A DNA stretch of 64,000 nucleotides from Streptomyces sp. NRRL F-2580 (lineage in GTDB: Bacteria; Actinomycetota; Actinomycetes; Streptomycetales; Streptomycetaceae): the NCBI RefSeq assembly GCF_000720115.1, contig NZ_JOIR01000030.1:16140-80139 (forward strand), read 5' to 3'. Position numbers and translations under genes: made by a program. Positions within the stretch are counted from its first letter, which is position 1. The number at the start of each line of letters is the position of its first letter. The notes below the pieces were generated by a model, which saw only the letters and a program-made list of their open reading frames with translations, did not search any database and was not told the origin of the DNA. Shown here in pieces: positions 43,331-52,475 of the stretch.

Positions 43331-44713
43331 TTGAGCCAGTACGTGTCCCGCCTCGGCGGCAGCCTCAGCGGCCGCCTCGCCGCCGCCCGTGCCACCCGCC
43401 ACGAGCCGCCGCGACTGCGCCTGCCCGCCGTGGGCCACCACCGCAAGCCGCGCCGCGTGGCCATGCTCAGCGTGCACACCTCGCCGCTGCACCAGCCCGG
43501 CACCGGCGACGCCGGCGGGATGAACGTCTACATCGTGGAGCTGGCCAAGCGGCTCGCCGCGATCAACATCGAGGTCGAGATCTTCACCCGGGCCACCACC
43601 GGCGGGCTGCCGCCCGTGGTCGAGCTGGCCCCCGGGGTCCTCGTACGGCACGTGGACGCGGGCCCGTACGAAGGCCTCGCCAAGGAAGAGCTCCCGGCCC
43701 AGCTGTGCGCCTTCACCCACGGCGTGATGCAGGCCTGGGCCGGCCACCGGCCCGGCTACTACGACCTGGTCCACTCCCACTACTGGCTCTCCGGCCACGT
43801 GGGCTGGCTCGCCGCCGAACGCTGGGGCGTGCCCCTCGTCCACGCCATGCACACCATGGCCAAGGTCAAGAACGCGGCGCTCGCCGAGGGCGACACCCCC
43901 GAACCGGCCGCCCGCGTCATCGGCGAGACCCAGATCGTGGCCGCCGCCGACCGCCTCATCGCGAACACCGCCGAGGAGGCCGACGAACTCGTCCGGCACT
44001 ACGAGGCCGACCCCGGCAAGGTGGCCGTCGTCCACCCCGGCGTGAACCTCGACCGCTTCACGGTCGGCGACGGCCGGGCCGCCGCCCGCGCCCGCCTCGG
44101 CCTGCCGCAGGACGCCGTCATCCCGCTCTTCGCCGGGCGCATCCAGCCGCTGAAGGCCCCCGACATCCTGCTGCGCGCCGTAGCCGTCCTGGTCGACCAG
44201 GACCCCTCGCTGCGCCGCCGCCTCTTCGTCCCCGTCGTCGGCGGCCCCAGCGGCAGCGGCCTCGCCAAGCCGGAGGGCCTGCAGAAGCTCGCCGCGAAGC
44301 TCGGCATCGCCGACCTCGTGCACTTCCACCCGCCGGTGGCGCAGGACGGCCTCGCGGACTGGTTCCGGGCGGCGTCCGTGCTGGTCATGCCCTCGTACAG
44401 CGAATCGTTCGGGCTCGTCGCGATAGAGGCCCAGGCCGCCGGTACGCCGGTGCTCGCGGCCGAGGTCGGCGGACTGCCCGTCGCCGTCAACGACGGGGTC
44501 ACGGGCATCCTCGTACCCGGGCACGATCCGGCGGACTACGCGCGGGAGCTGCGGCGCTTCGTGGACGATCCCGCGCTCGCGGACCGGATGGGCGGCGAGG
44601 CGGCGCGGCACGCGCAGTTCTTCGGCTGGGACACGGCGGCGGGCGGCACGGCCGACGTCTACACGGCGGCCATGCATGATCACCGCCGTCGCGTACGCTC
44701 CCACCATGGCTGA
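43331..44713 (+). CDS. mshA: D-inositol-3-phosphate glycosyltransferase MshA
   Basis: A 460-residue GT-B family 4 enzyme, the first step of mycothiol synthesis (transfers GlcNAc from UDP-GlcNAc to 1L-myo-inositol 1-phosphate). The N-terminal domain has [20 protein letters not shown] and [15 protein letters not shown]; the nucleotide site has [10 protein letters not shown], and [20 protein letters not shown] is the E(x)7E loop. A TTG start is used because the S. coelicolor protein begins [17 protein letters not shown] lies about ten bases upstream. The last eight bases overlap the YbjN-like gene. The 248-base upstream gap is GC-rich with CATGCCGTCC-type imperfect repeats and no gene. Confidence 0.93.
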   Translation: MSQYVSRLGGSLSGRLAAARATRHEPPRLRLPAVGHHRKPRRVAMLSVHTSPLHQPGTGDAGGMNVYIVELAKRLAAINIEVEIFTRATTGGLPPVVELAPGVLVRHVDAGPYEGLAKEELPAQLCAFTHGVMQAWAGHRPGYYDLVHSHYWLSGHVGWLAAERWGVPLVHAMHTMAKVKNAALAEGDTPEPAARVIGETQIVAAADRLIANTAEEADELVRHYEADPGKVAVVHPGVNLDRFTVGDGRAAARARLGLPQDAVIPLFAGRIQPLKAPDILLRAVAVLVDQDPSLRRRLFVPVVGGPSGSGLAKPEGLQKLAAKLGIADLVHFHPPVAQDGLADWFRAASVLVMPSYSESFGLVAIEAQAAGTPVLAAEVGGLPVAVNDGVTGILVPGHDPADYARELRRFVDDPALADRMGGEAARHAQFFGWDTAAGGTADVYTAAMHDHRRRVRSHHG

Positions 44714-45197
44714 CGCTGACACCGCCGGAATCATCGAAGCGACCCTGACCGGCGCGGAACTGAGCTGGGAGTGCCCCTCCCCGGGCACGTACGTCGTCCA
44801 GCTCCCCGGCACCCGCAAGCTGAGCACCACCTGCTCGCTCCGGGTCGGAAGGCACTCCCTCTCGGTGAACGCCTTCGTGATCCGCCACCCCGACGAGAAC
44901 GAGGCGGGCGTCCACCGCTGGCTGCTGGAGCGCAACCTCAAGCTGTTCGGGATGGCGTACGCGGTGGACCGCCTCGGTGACGTCTACCTGACGGCCCGGC
45001 TCCCGCTGTCGGTCGTCACGGCGGAGGAACTGGACCGCCTCCTCGGCACGGTCCTGGAGGCGGCGGACGGCTCCTTCAACACCCTGCTGGAGCTGGGCTT
45101 CGCGAGCGCGATCCGCCGCGAGTACGAATGGCGCGTCTCCCGCGGCGAACCGACCTTCAACCTCGACGCCTTCAAACACCTGACGCAGCCGTCGTAA
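44706..45197 (+). CDS. YbjN-domain protein
   Basis: A 163-residue protein of the YbjN/SseB-like chaperone fold. [28 protein letters not shown] and [22 protein letters not shown] are the core. It starts eight bases inside mshA; TACGCT six bases before its ATG also suggests an internal leaderless promoter. Function unknown; the conserved link with mshA suggests a role in mycothiol or redox homeostasis, by position only. Confidence 0.85.
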   Translation: MADADTAGIIEATLTGAELSWECPSPGTYVVQLPGTRKLSTTCSLRVGRHSLSVNAFVIRHPDENEAGVHRWLLERNLKLFGMAYAVDRLGDVYLTARLPLSVVTAEELDRLLGTVLEAADGSFNTLLELGFASAIRREYEWRVSRGEPTFNLDAFKHLTQPS

Positions 45198-45217
45198 TCG
45201 GGCGCCGCCGCGCAATT

Positions 45218-45265
45218 CCAGCCCCGCCGGCGTTTGAGGCGTGAGGTCTGGGGCGGAGGACCAGC
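45218..45265. repeat. diverged copy of the 70-bp repeat family
   Basis: CCCCGCCGGCGTTTGAGGCG followed by TGAGGTCTGGGGCGGAGGA matches the core of the repeats at 11971 and 40801 with several changes. It lies between convergent YbjN and MFS genes. Confidence 0.75.
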
Positions 45266-45280
45266 AGCGGCGCAGCCGCG

Positions 45281-46576
45281 TCAGACCTCGGCCCCGGCCG
45301 GAGCCGGCTTCGCATCGGCCGGGGCGCCGGCCCCCGCGGCCTCGACCACGCCACCCCTGGGAAGGCTCCGCATCAGGAGCCAGTACCCCGCCGCCGCCAC
45401 CGTCCCCAGCACACCGGTGGCCCCCCACAGCCAGGCCGCCCCGTACCGGTCGATCACGAAGCCCGCCATCAGCGGTGCCACCAGCGAGGCCACCGCCCAC
45501 GACAGGTTGTAGACCCCCTGGTAGCGGCCGCGCCCGTGCACCGGCGACAGCCGCACGACCAGGCTCATCTGGGTCGGCGAGTTCACGATCTCCGCCAGCG
45601 TCCACACGCACACCGTCAGCGCGTACGCCCACAGGGGCCCGGCGAAGGCCGTCAGCGCGAACCCGTACCCGGCCAGGAGTGCCGAGATCACCAGCAGCTT
45701 CTGCGGGTCGTGCCGTTCGATGAGCGCCGTGACCGGGATCTGCAGCAGCACGATCAGCGCCCCGTTCACGGCGAGGACCAGCCCGTAGTCCCCGGGGGAG
45801 AACCCGGCGCCGCCCATCGCGACGGGCAGGCCGACCGAGCCCTGCGTGAAGATCAGCGAGATCAGGAACGACAGCCCGACCACGCCCATGAACGGCCCGT
45901 CCCGCAGCACGCTCGCGAGCCCGATCGCAGGCTCCTCCCCGGTGGCCGCCTTGCCCGCGGTGGCGGGTGAGGGCCCGCCTCCGGGCCGGGACTCGGGCAG
46001 CTTCACGTACACGAGCACCGCGCACGTCAGCGTGAGCGCCGCCTCGCCCAGGAAGCCGGCCAGATAGCTGTACTCCGCGATCACGCCCGCCGCCGTCGCG
46101 CTGATGGCGAAGCCGAGGTTGATGGCCCAGTAGTTGAGCGCGAAGGCCCGTCCGCGGTCCTCCGGGCGGACGATGTCCGCCATCATCGCCGCGACCGCCG
46201 GCCGGGACGCGTTCGAGGTCATGCCGACGAGCAGGGCCACCGCGGCGATCGCCGCCGGGTGCTCCATGAAGCCGAGCAGCGCCACCGAGAACGCGGTCGA
46301 GGCCTGGGCCGCCAGCAGCGTGGGGCGCCGCCCCAGCCGGTCGGTCATCACGCCCGCGACGAGCGAGGAGACGACACCGCCGAGCCCGTGGAGGGCGACC
46401 ACCAGTCCCGCGAAGGAGGCCGAATAGCCCCGGTCCAGGGTCAGGTACAAGGTCATGAAGGTGGCGACGAAGGCCCCGAGCCGGTTGATCAGCGTGCTCG
46501 TCCAGAGCCACCAGAACGCGCGGGGCAGACCCGAGACGCTCTCCCGGGCGGCCCGTCTCAGACTGGCAGCGGACAT
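45281..46576 (-). CDS. MFS transporter
   Basis: A 431-residue permease with 12 predicted helices. The A-motif is seen as GVMTDRLGRRPTLLA after helix 2 and a related segment follows helix 8; the central loop is short (ESRPGGGPSPATAGKAATG). The pattern is that of drug/metabolite efflux MFS proteins; the substrate is unknown. ATG at 46574-46576 with GGGGGGAAT upstream. It is divergent from gpmA; the gap holds the 11-bp repeats. Confidence 0.88.
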   Translation of the reverse strand: MSAASLRRAARESVSGLPRAFWWLWTSTLINRLGAFVATFMTLYLTLDRGYSASFAGLVVALHGLGGVVSSLVAGVMTDRLGRRPTLLAAQASTAFSVALLGFMEHPAAIAAVALLVGMTSNASRPAVAAMMADIVRPEDRGRAFALNYWAINLGFAISATAAGVIAEYSYLAGFLGEAALTLTCAVLVYVKLPESRPGGGPSPATAGKAATGEEPAIGLASVLRDGPFMGVVGLSFLISLIFTQGSVGLPVAMGGAGFSPGDYGLVLAVNGALIVLLQIPVTALIERHDPQKLLVISALLAGYGFALTAFAGPLWAYALTVCVWTLAEIVNSPTQMSLVVRLSPVHGRGRYQGVYNLSWAVASLVAPLMAGFVIDRYGAAWLWGATGVLGTVAAAGYWLLMRSLPRGGVVEAAGAGAPADAKPAPAGAEV

Positions 46577-46663
46577 AAGGATTCCCCCCGGGGACGTAAG
46601 TGTCACTTGAGCAGAGTGAACATTACGATCGACGGGCACCCGGGCGCCAGTGGATTGACGCGC

Positions 46664-46708
46664 GAGGTCAATCGGAGGTCAATCGGGAGGTCGATCGGAG
46701 GTCGATCG
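46664..46708. promoter_or_regulatory. four 11-bp direct repeats upstream of gpmA
   Basis: GAGGTCAATCG, GAGGTCAATCG, GAGGTCGATCG and GAGGTCGATCG start at 46664, 46675, 46687 and 46698; one extra G separates the second and third. They end about 40 bases before the gpmA -10-like TAGGCT (46749). Helically phased repeats of this size resemble binding sites of OmpR/PhoP-type regulators. Confidence 0.6.
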
Positions 46709-46761
46709 GAGGAGCCCGCCTCGCGCGCGAGCGCGCCCGCCCGTCCATTAGGCTCGTACGC

Positions 46762-47523
46762 ATGGCCGACGCACCGTACAAGCTGATCCTCCTCCGCCAC
46801 GGCGAGAGCGACTGGAACGCGAAGAACCTGTTCACCGGCTGGGTGGACGTCAACCTCACCGAGAAGGGCGAGAAGGAGGCGGTCCGCGGCGGTGAGCTGC
46901 TGAAGGACGCCGGCCTGCTGCCCGATGTCCTGCACACCTCCCTCCAGAAGCGCGCCATCCGCACCGCGCAGCTCGCGCTCGAGGCCGCGGACCGCCACTG
47001 GATCCCGGTGCACCGCTCCTGGCGCCTGAACGAGCGCCACTACGGTGCGCTCCAGGGCAAGGACAAGGCGCAGACCCTCGCCGAGTTCGGCGAGGAGCAG
47101 TTCATGCTGTGGCGCCGCTCGTACGACACCCCGCCGCCGGTCCTCGAGGACGGTACGGAGTTCTCGCAGTCCGAGGACCCGCGCTACGCGTCGATCCCGC
47201 AGGAGCTGCGCCCGCGCACCGAGTGCCTCAAGGACGTCGTCGAGCGCATGCTGCCGTACTGGTACGACGGCATCGTCCCGGACCTGCTGGCCGGCCGTAC
47301 GGTCCTGGTCGCCGCGCACGGCAACTCCCTGCGCGGTCTGGTCAAGCACCTCGACGGCATCTCCGACGCCGACATCACGGGCCTGAACATCCCGACCGGC
47401 ATCCCGCTCGTCTACGAGCTGGACGCCGACTTCAAGCCCCTCAAGCCGGGCGGCACCTACCTCGACCCGGACGCGGCCGCGGCCGCCATCGAGGCCGTCA
47501 AGAACCAGGGCAAGAAGAAGTAG
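46762..47523 (+). CDS. gpmA: 2,3-bisphosphoglycerate-dependent phosphoglycerate mutase
   Basis: A 253-residue d[23 protein letters not shown] holds the phosphohistidine RHG, and [17 protein letters not shown] the second catalytic His; SYDTPPP and the long insertion typical of the cofactor-dependent tetrameric enzyme are present. It interconverts 3- and 2-phosphoglycerate. TAGGCT seven bases before the ATG predicts a leaderless mRNA. Confidence 0.96.
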   Translation: MADAPYKLILLRHGESDWNAKNLFTGWVDVNLTEKGEKEAVRGGELLKDAGLLPDVLHTSLQKRAIRTAQLALEAADRHWIPVHRSWRLNERHYGALQGKDKAQTLAEFGEEQFMLWRRSYDTPPPVLEDGTEFSQSEDPRYASIPQELRPRTECLKDVVERMLPYWYDGIVPDLLAGRTVLVAAHGNSLRGLVKHLDGISDADITGLNIPTGIPLVYELDADFKPLKPGGTYLDPDAAAAAIEAVKNQGKKK

Positions 47524-47534
47524 CAAAAGCGATC

Positions 47535-47573
47535 AAGCCCCTGACGCGCACGCACGGCGCGGGTCAGGGGCTT
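47535..47573 (+). terminator. terminator after gpmA
   Basis: AAGCCCCTGAC (47535-47545) pairs with GTCAGGGGCTT (47563-47573), extended by a CGCG pairing, followed by TCGTC. Confidence 0.8.
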
Positions 47574-47659
47574 TCGTCTACTCGTTGTGGGGCCGGCGGG
47601 CGGGGCCTAGGTCCAATGGCGCATGGCGCGGGCGGCGGGGGGTCGGGAGAGTGGCGGGC

Positions 47660-48472
47660 ATGGAACCTCTCGACCACGCCCGTACCGATGCCTACCTGCG
47701 CCGCCTGGGAGCGGCGCGGCCCGCCCGGGCCACAGGCGACTCGCTGCGCGAGCTGCACCTGTGCCACCTGCGTACCGTGCCGTTCGAGAACCTGTCGATC
47801 CACCTCGGCGAGGACCTCGTGCTCACCCGGGACGCCGTCTTCGACAAGATCGTGACGGCCGGGCGCGGCGGGATCTGCTACGAACTGAACGCCGGGTTCG
47901 CCGCGTTGCTGGGCGCCCTCGGTCACCGCGTGGAGCTCCTCCAGGGCCGGGTGTACGGCAAGGACGGCGCGCTGGGCGTCCCGTACGACCACCTGGCGCT
48001 GCGCGTGGACGGGCGCTGGCTCGCGGACGTGGGTTTCGGCGACCACACCGCACACCCGCTGGACCTGGACGAGCCGGGGGAGCAGAAGGATCCGGCCGGG
48101 GTGTTCCTGGTCCGGCCGGCCCCGGGCGACGAGGAAGGGGGCCGTGGCGGCGGGGACCTTCAGGTGCTGCGCGACGGCGTGCCGGTGTACCGGCTGGAGA
48201 CCCGCCCCCGCGTGCTCGCCGACTTCCTGACCGGTGCCTGGTGGCACCGCACCAGCCCGGAGTCCGGCTTCACCAGGGGTCCGGTCTGCTCCCGGCTCAC
48301 CGCGGACGGCGGCCGCGTCACCCTGCGGGACCACACCCTCATCGCCACCTCGGCGGACGGCGACCGTACGGAGGAGGAGCTGGCGACCGACGAGGAGGTA
48401 CGGGCCGCCTACCGCGCCGAGTTCGGCATCGTGCTCGACCGCCGGCCCGTGCCGCTCCACCCCCGGCCCTGA
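47660..48472 (+). CDS. arylamine N-acetyltransferase
   Basis: A 270-residue NAT family enzyme. Catalytic triad: Cys73 (RGGICYELN), His111 (YDHLALRVDG) and Asp123 (ADVGFGD). The N-terminal motif LHLCHLRTVPFENLSIHLG is typical. It transfers acetyl from acetyl-CoA to arylamines or hydrazines; in actinomycetes related enzymes also act as amide synthases in natural-product pathways, but no such cluster is near. ATG at 47660 with GGGAGAG upstream; GTG at 47651 is an alternative. Confidence 0.92.
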   Translation: MEPLDHARTDAYLRRLGAARPARATGDSLRELHLCHLRTVPFENLSIHLGEDLVLTRDAVFDKIVTAGRGGICYELNAGFAALLGALGHRVELLQGRVYGKDGALGVPYDHLALRVDGRWLADVGFGDHTAHPLDLDEPGEQKDPAGVFLVRPAPGDEEGGRGGGDLQVLRDGVPVYRLETRPRVLADFLTGAWWHRTSPESGFTRGPVCSRLTADGGRVTLRDHTLIATSADGDRTEEELATDEEVRAAYRAEFGIVLDRRPVPLHPRP

Positions 48473-48509
48473 GCCGATCGGCACCCGCGCGCCGGGCGCA
48501 CCGGCGGTC

Positions 48510-49052
48510 TCAGGCGACCTCGGTCCACGGCCCGGTGCTCTCCTCCTTCGGGATCCAGAGCAGGGGCTGGCTCGTGCGGCACTGCTCGCCCGCTTCCTCG
48601 TCCCAGGGGAAGAGCCCCTCCCGGTCCGGCCAGAACAGCTGGGTGATGGGCAGGGGCGGGGTCTGGTAGAAGTCGATGCCCGCGCCGAAGAAGTCGTAGT
48701 ACCAGCTGGGATGTACGGACCGGACGATCACGTCGCAGCCGTCGAGAACGTCGTCCCGGCGCTGGTCCGGCCCGAGCGGGTTGCCGCCGCGGATCGCCGC
48801 CCCCGCCGCGTTCGCCACGCGCGTCGCCGTCTGGGAGGGCAGGCCGAACACGCTCACCTCGGGGCTGCGCAGGGTGTGCCACAGGCCGATGGAGTAGGCC
48901 CAGTCGCCGGGGGAGTCGCCGCCCGCCACGCCCATCACGTGCCAGCCGTAGTCCGCGACGTTCTTCGTGGTGCGGGCATCCCGCTCCTCCGACGGGGGTC
49001 CGCCGAACTCGGTCGGGGCGCAGATCAGGCAGAAACAGGGGAAGTCGGTCAC
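48510..49052 (-). CDS. DUF4262 protein
   Basis: A 180-residue protein of the DUF4262 family. It starts MTDFPCFCLICAPTEFGG with three Cys in a CxCxxC-like cluster, then DYGWHVMGVAGGDSPGDWAYSIGLWHTL, the family core. Function unknown; the Cys cluster may bind metal. GTG start with TACGCT six bases before it (leaderless). Confidence 0.85.
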   Translation of the reverse strand: MTDFPCFCLICAPTEFGGPPSEERDARTTKNVADYGWHVMGVAGGDSPGDWAYSIGLWHTLRSPEVSVFGLPSQTATRVANAAGAAIRGGNPLGPDQRRDDVLDGCDVIVRSVHPSWYYDFFGAGIDFYQTPPLPITQLFWPDREGLFPWDEEAGEQCRTSQPLLWIPKEESTGPWTEVA

Positions 49053-49172
49053 CCGAGGAGCGTAGTCGGGCCCCGCCCGCGGGGCCGGATCAGCCGCGTC
49101 CGGGCAAGGACCTGGTCGGGGTGGGTTTCGAACGAACACCCCGCGGACGGGCGCACGCACGAGCGCACGCAC

Positions 49173-49210
49173 GAAGGGCCCCGGCCGAGGGAAATCGGAC
49201 GGGGCCCTTC
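49173..49210 (-). terminator. terminator of the Cys-rich peptide gene
   Basis: GAAGGGCCCC (49173-49182) pairs with GGGGCCCTTC (49201-49210), with an inner CCGA/TCGG pairing. It lies 29 bases past the peptide's stop on the minus strand and upstream of the DUF4262 gene. Confidence 0.75.
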
Positions 49211-49238
49211 GCGTGCGTCGGGCCGGCGAAGGCGGCGG

Positions 49239-49388
49239 TCAGCCGCCGCACTGGCAGGGGGCGCCGGACTGGCAGCCGCAGCCGCAGCCCGAGCCGCAGC
49301 CGCATGCTGCGAGCAGCGGGAGGCGCAGGGGCTCCGGCCTCGGCGGCTGCTCCTGCTCCGGGGTGATGGGGACGGGGGAATCGGGCAT
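49239..49388 (-). CDS. small Cys-rich peptide (49 aa)
   Basis: The ribosome-binding site is excellent (GAGGAGG, five to six bases before the ATG), so this is very likely translated. Residues 1-28 are Pro/Glu-rich (MPDSPVPITPEQEQPPRPEP, then LRLPLLAA). The last 21 hold seven Cys in CGCGSGCGCGCQSGAPCQCG-type spacing, many in CxC pairs. There is no signal peptide. It resembles a minimal metallothionein; a modified-peptide precursor is the alternative, but no modifying enzyme is near. It lies between DUF4262 and phoU. A stem follows it. Confidence 0.72.
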   Translation of the reverse strand: MPDSPVPITPEQEQPPRPEPLRLPLLAACGCGSGCGCGCQSGAPCQCGG

Positions 49389-49547
49389 GGTTCCTCCTCG
49401 CAGGCGGTGTACAGGGAGTCGTACTGCCTTCGCCTCATTCATGCCCAGTGGCACCGGCGCGTCAACGGCGCATTGGGGCTCGCCGTGCTCGCGGGCGGCC
49501 GTGCTCGCCGTGCTCGCCGGGCGGCCGTGCTCGCCGTGCCCCCGGTG

Positions 49548-50225
49548 TCAGACGCCGTCGACCTGCGTGGGCTGCTGGAGGTCGTCCGCGTGCTCACCCG
49601 TCACCAGGTAGACGACGCGCTTGGCCACCGACACCGCGTGGTCGGCGAAGCGCTCGTAGTAGCGGCCGAGCAGCGTCACGTCCACCGCCGTCTCGATGCC
49701 GTGCTTCCAGCGGTCGTCCATCAGGTGCTGGAACAGCGTGCGGTGCAGCTGGTCCATCTCGTCGTCGTCCTGCTCCAGCTGGAGGGCGAGGTCGACGTCC
49801 TTCGTGATGATCACCTCGGCGGCCTTCGCCATCAGGCGCTGCGCGAGCTGCCCCATCTCCAGGATGGTGGCGTGCAGGTCGTGCGGCACCGCGCGGTCCG
49901 GGAAGCGCAGCCGCGCGAGCTTCGCCACGTGCTGCGCCAGGTCGCCGGAGCGCTCCAGGTCGGCGCTCATGCGCAGCGAGGTCACCACGATGCGCAGGTC
50001 GGTGGCGACCGGCTGCTGGCGGGCCAGCAGGGCGATGGCGCGGGCCTCCAGGTCGTGCTGGAGGTCGTCGACCTTCTGGTCGGCGGCGATGACGCTCTCG
50101 GCGAGCTTCAGGTCTGCGTCGAGCATGGACGTCGTGGCCCGCCCGATCGCGGAACCGACGAGCCGGGCCATCTCGACCAGGCCTTCTCCGATCGAGTCCA
50201 GTTCCTCGTGGTACGCGTCGCGCAT
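49548..50225 (-). CDS. phoU: phosphate signalling protein PhoU
   Basis: A 225-residue PhoU: two three-helix bundles with the metal-binding motifs E(D)xxxD repeated (EARAIALLARQQPVATDLR; DLERSGDLAQHVAKLA; RYYERFADHAVSVAKRVV). It mediates negative control of the PhoR-PhoP response when phosphate is sufficient, usually through Pst. Divergent from phoR across a 216-base gap with a PHO box. The 159 bases between it and the Cys-rich peptide hold GTGCTCGCC-type imperfect repeats. Confidence 0.95.
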   Translation of the reverse strand: MRDAYHEELDSIGEGLVEMARLVGSAIGRATTSMLDADLKLAESVIAADQKVDDLQHDLEARAIALLARQQPVATDLRIVVTSLRMSADLERSGDLAQHVAKLARLRFPDRAVPHDLHATILEMGQLAQRLMAKAAEVIITKDVDLALQLEQDDDEMDQLHRTLFQHLMDDRWKHGIETAVDVTLLGRYYERFADHAVSVAKRVVYLVTGEHADDLQQPTQVDGV

Positions 50226-50340
50226 GTCTCGTGTCCCTCTCTCGACCTACTACTGCAGTACTGCCCGGGGCGGGCCGGGGCGGCCTTCGGCCCCACGTTG
50301 ACACGGTGAGCCGCAAACGCGTCCGACTCCGGCACCACAA

Positions 50341-50368
50341 GTGAATCAACCCCGTCGCCAGGGTGAAC
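50341..50368 (-). promoter_or_regulatory. PHO box between phoU and phoR
   Basis: On the minus strand GTTCACCCTGG and, exactly 22 bases further, ATTCACTTGTG are PhoP direct-repeat units with one degenerate unit between. The site is 116 bases from the phoU ATG and 73 bases from the phoR ATG, so it can serve both promoters. Confidence 0.75.
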
Positions 50369-50441
50369 TCTGGGCGACGACTGTTCGAGCTGCCACCCGA
50401 ACGGCTGTGGAAGTGTCGTCTGGCCTGCTTAACCTGGATCC

Positions 50442-51641
50442 ATGGACGTGAACGCGGCGGTCGCCGCAGCTGCCGCGATCGCCGGCCTTTGCACCGGTGT
50501 GATCGCGATGCTGGCGTTCCGCTGGAGCGAGCGCGACCAGGCCCGCCCCACCCGGAGCTCCATGCGCCCCGACATCAACGCGGTGCTCCCGCCCGGCGTG
50601 GACACCGTCCTCTCCGTGCTCCGCTCCTCCGCCGTCGTACTGGACGAGGGCGACGCGGTGGTCAAGGCCAGCTCGGCGGCGTACGCCCTCGGCCTGGTCC
50701 GCGGCGGCAAGCTCGCCGTCGAGCCCATGCTCCACATGGCCCGTGACACCCGGCGCGACGGGGAGATACGCCAGGTGGAGCTGGACCTGCCCCGGCGCGG
50801 CACCGGCCGCGGCGAGGCCCTCGCCGTCTCGGCGCGCGTGGCCCCGCTCGGCTCCCGCCTGGTGCTCCTCCTGGTCGAGGACCTCACCGAGGCCCGCCGC
50901 ATCGAGGCCGTACGCCGCGACTTCGTGGCCAACGTGTCGCACGAGCTGAAGACCCCGGTCGGCGCGATCTCCCTGCTGTCCGAGGCCGTCATGGACGCCG
51001 CGGACGACCCCGAGGCGGTCAGCCGCTTCGCCGGCCGCATGCAGATCGAGGCCACCCGGCTGATCAACCTCGTGCAGGAGCTCATCGACCTCTCCCGGGT
51101 ACAGAACGACGACCCGCTGGAGGACGCCGAGCCCGTACGCGTGGACACGCTCGTGGCCGAGGCCATCGACCGCTGCCGCCACACGGCGTCCTCGAAGCAG
51201 ATCACCATGGCCGCGGGCGGCACCGCCGACCTGCGGGTATGGGGCAACCGCGGACAGCTCGCGGCCGCCCTCGGAAATCTGGTCGAGAACGCCGTCAACT
51301 ACAGCCCCGCCCGCACCCGCGTCGGCATAGCCGGCCGCAGGGTGGCGGCCCCCGGGGGAGACTTGATCGAGATCGCCGTGACCGACCAGGGCATCGGCAT
51401 CCCGGAAAAGGACCGCGAGCGCATCTTCGAGCGCTTCTACCGCGTGGACCCGGCCCGCTCCCGTGCCACGGGAGGAACGGGCCTCGGCCTTGCGATCGTG
51501 AAGCACGTGGCGGCCTCGCACGGCGGGGAGGTGTCGGTATGGAGCTCGGAGGGCCAGGGCTCCACGTTCACCCTTCGACTCCCCGAAGCGGCTGCGCCGG
51601 CCCCGGCGCCGACCCCCCACACCCACACCACCCCTGCCTGA
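50442..51641 (+). CDS. phoR: phosphate-responsive sensor kinase PhoR
   Basis: A 399-residue kinase. One N-terminal membrane helix (AAVAAAAAIAGLCTGVIAMLAF), a PAS-like cytoplasmic sensor (residues about 55-155), then VRRDFVANVSHELKTPVGAISLL with the phospho-acceptor His, N-box GNLVENAVNYS, DQGIGIP, FERFYRVD and GGTGLGLAIVKHV. There is no sizable external domain, as in SenX3-type PhoR, so the signal probably comes via PhoU/Pst. TAACCT lies six bases before the ATG (leaderless). The C-terminus is Pro/Thr/His-rich. Confidence 0.95.
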   Translation: MDVNAAVAAAAAIAGLCTGVIAMLAFRWSERDQARPTRSSMRPDINAVLPPGVDTVLSVLRSSAVVLDEGDAVVKASSAAYALGLVRGGKLAVEPMLHMARDTRRDGEIRQVELDLPRRGTGRGEALAVSARVAPLGSRLVLLLVEDLTEARRIEAVRRDFVANVSHELKTPVGAISLLSEAVMDAADDPEAVSRFAGRMQIEATRLINLVQELIDLSRVQNDDPLEDAEPVRVDTLVAEAIDRCRHTASSKQITMAAGGTADLRVWGNRGQLAAALGNLVENAVNYSPARTRVGIAGRRVAAPGGDLIEIAVTDQGIGIPEKDRERIFERFYRVDPARSRATGGTGLGLAIVKHVAASHGGEVSVWSSEGQGSTFTLRLPEAAAPAPAPTPHTHTTPA

Positions 51642-51682
51642 ACCAGAACCGCACCAGCCATTCCTGCCCCGGAGGTCCTTCC

Positions 51683-52363
51683 GTGACCCGAGTGCTCGTC
51701 GTCGAGGATGAGGAATCCTTCAGCGACGCCCTGTCGTACATGCTCCGCAAGGAGGGCTTCGAGGTCGCCATCGCCGCGACCGGGCCCGACGGGCTGGACG
51801 AGTTCGAGCGCAACGGCGCCGACCTCGTCCTCCTCGACCTGATGCTTCCCGGCCTCCCCGGCACGGAGGTCTGCCGGCAGCTGCGCGGCCGCTCCAACGT
51901 TCCCGTGATCATGGTGACCGCCAAGGACAGCGAGATCGACAAGGTCGTCGGGCTGGAGATAGGAGCGGACGACTACGTCACCAAGCCCTTCTCCTCGCGG
52001 GAGCTGGTCGCCCGCATCCGCGCGGTCCTGCGCCGCCGCGGCGAGCCGGAGGAGGTCACCCCGGCGGCCCTGGAGGCCGGGCCCGTACGGATGGACGTCG
52101 ACCGCCACGTGGTCACCGTCGCGGGCGGCAAGGTGGACCTCCCGCTGAAGGAGTTCGACCTGCTGGAGATGCTGCTGCGCAACGCCGGCCGCGTACTGAC
52201 CCGCATGCAGCTGATCGACCGGGTCTGGGGCGCCGACTACGTCGGTGACACCAAGACCCTCGACGTCCACGTCAAGCGCCTGCGCGCCAAAATCGAGCCG
52301 GACCCGGGCGCGCCGCGCTACCTGGTGACGGTCCGCGGCCTCGGCTACAAGTTCGAGCCGTAA
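51683..52363 (+). CDS. phoP: response regulator PhoP
   Basis: A 226-residue OmpR-family regulator: VVEDE, phospho-acceptor in VLLDLMLPGLPG, conserved Lys in DYVTKPFSSREL, and winged helix (LKEFDLLEMLLRNAGRVL ... TKTLDVHVKRLRAKIEP). GTG start with GGAGG seven bases upstream, 41 bases after phoR. It binds PHO boxes such as those at 8383 and 50341 and controls phosphate genes and antibiotic production in Streptomyces. A strong terminator follows. Confidence 0.97.
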   Translation: MTRVLVVEDEESFSDALSYMLRKEGFEVAIAATGPDGLDEFERNGADLVLLDLMLPGLPGTEVCRQLRGRSNVPVIMVTAKDSEIDKVVGLEIGADDYVTKPFSSRELVARIRAVLRRRGEPEEVTPAALEAGPVRMDVDRHVVTVAGGKVDLPLKEFDLLEMLLRNAGRVLTRMQLIDRVWGADYVGDTKTLDVHVKRLRAKIEPDPGAPRYLVTVRGLGYKFEP

Positions 52364-52391
52364 GCCGCACCCCGCCGCGCGAGGTGGTGTG

Positions 52392-52443
52392 CGTACGGGA
52401 AGGGCCCCCAGCCGCTGGTGCGGATGGGGGCCCTTCCCGTACG
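52392..52443 (+). terminator. terminator after phoP
   Basis: An 18-bp perfect stem (52392-52409 with 52426-52443) with a 16-base loop. It also serves the convergent lipoprotein gene. Confidence 0.85.
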
Positions 52444-52475
52444 CGTACGTGTACGGCGCTACGCCGCCCTCGGGG

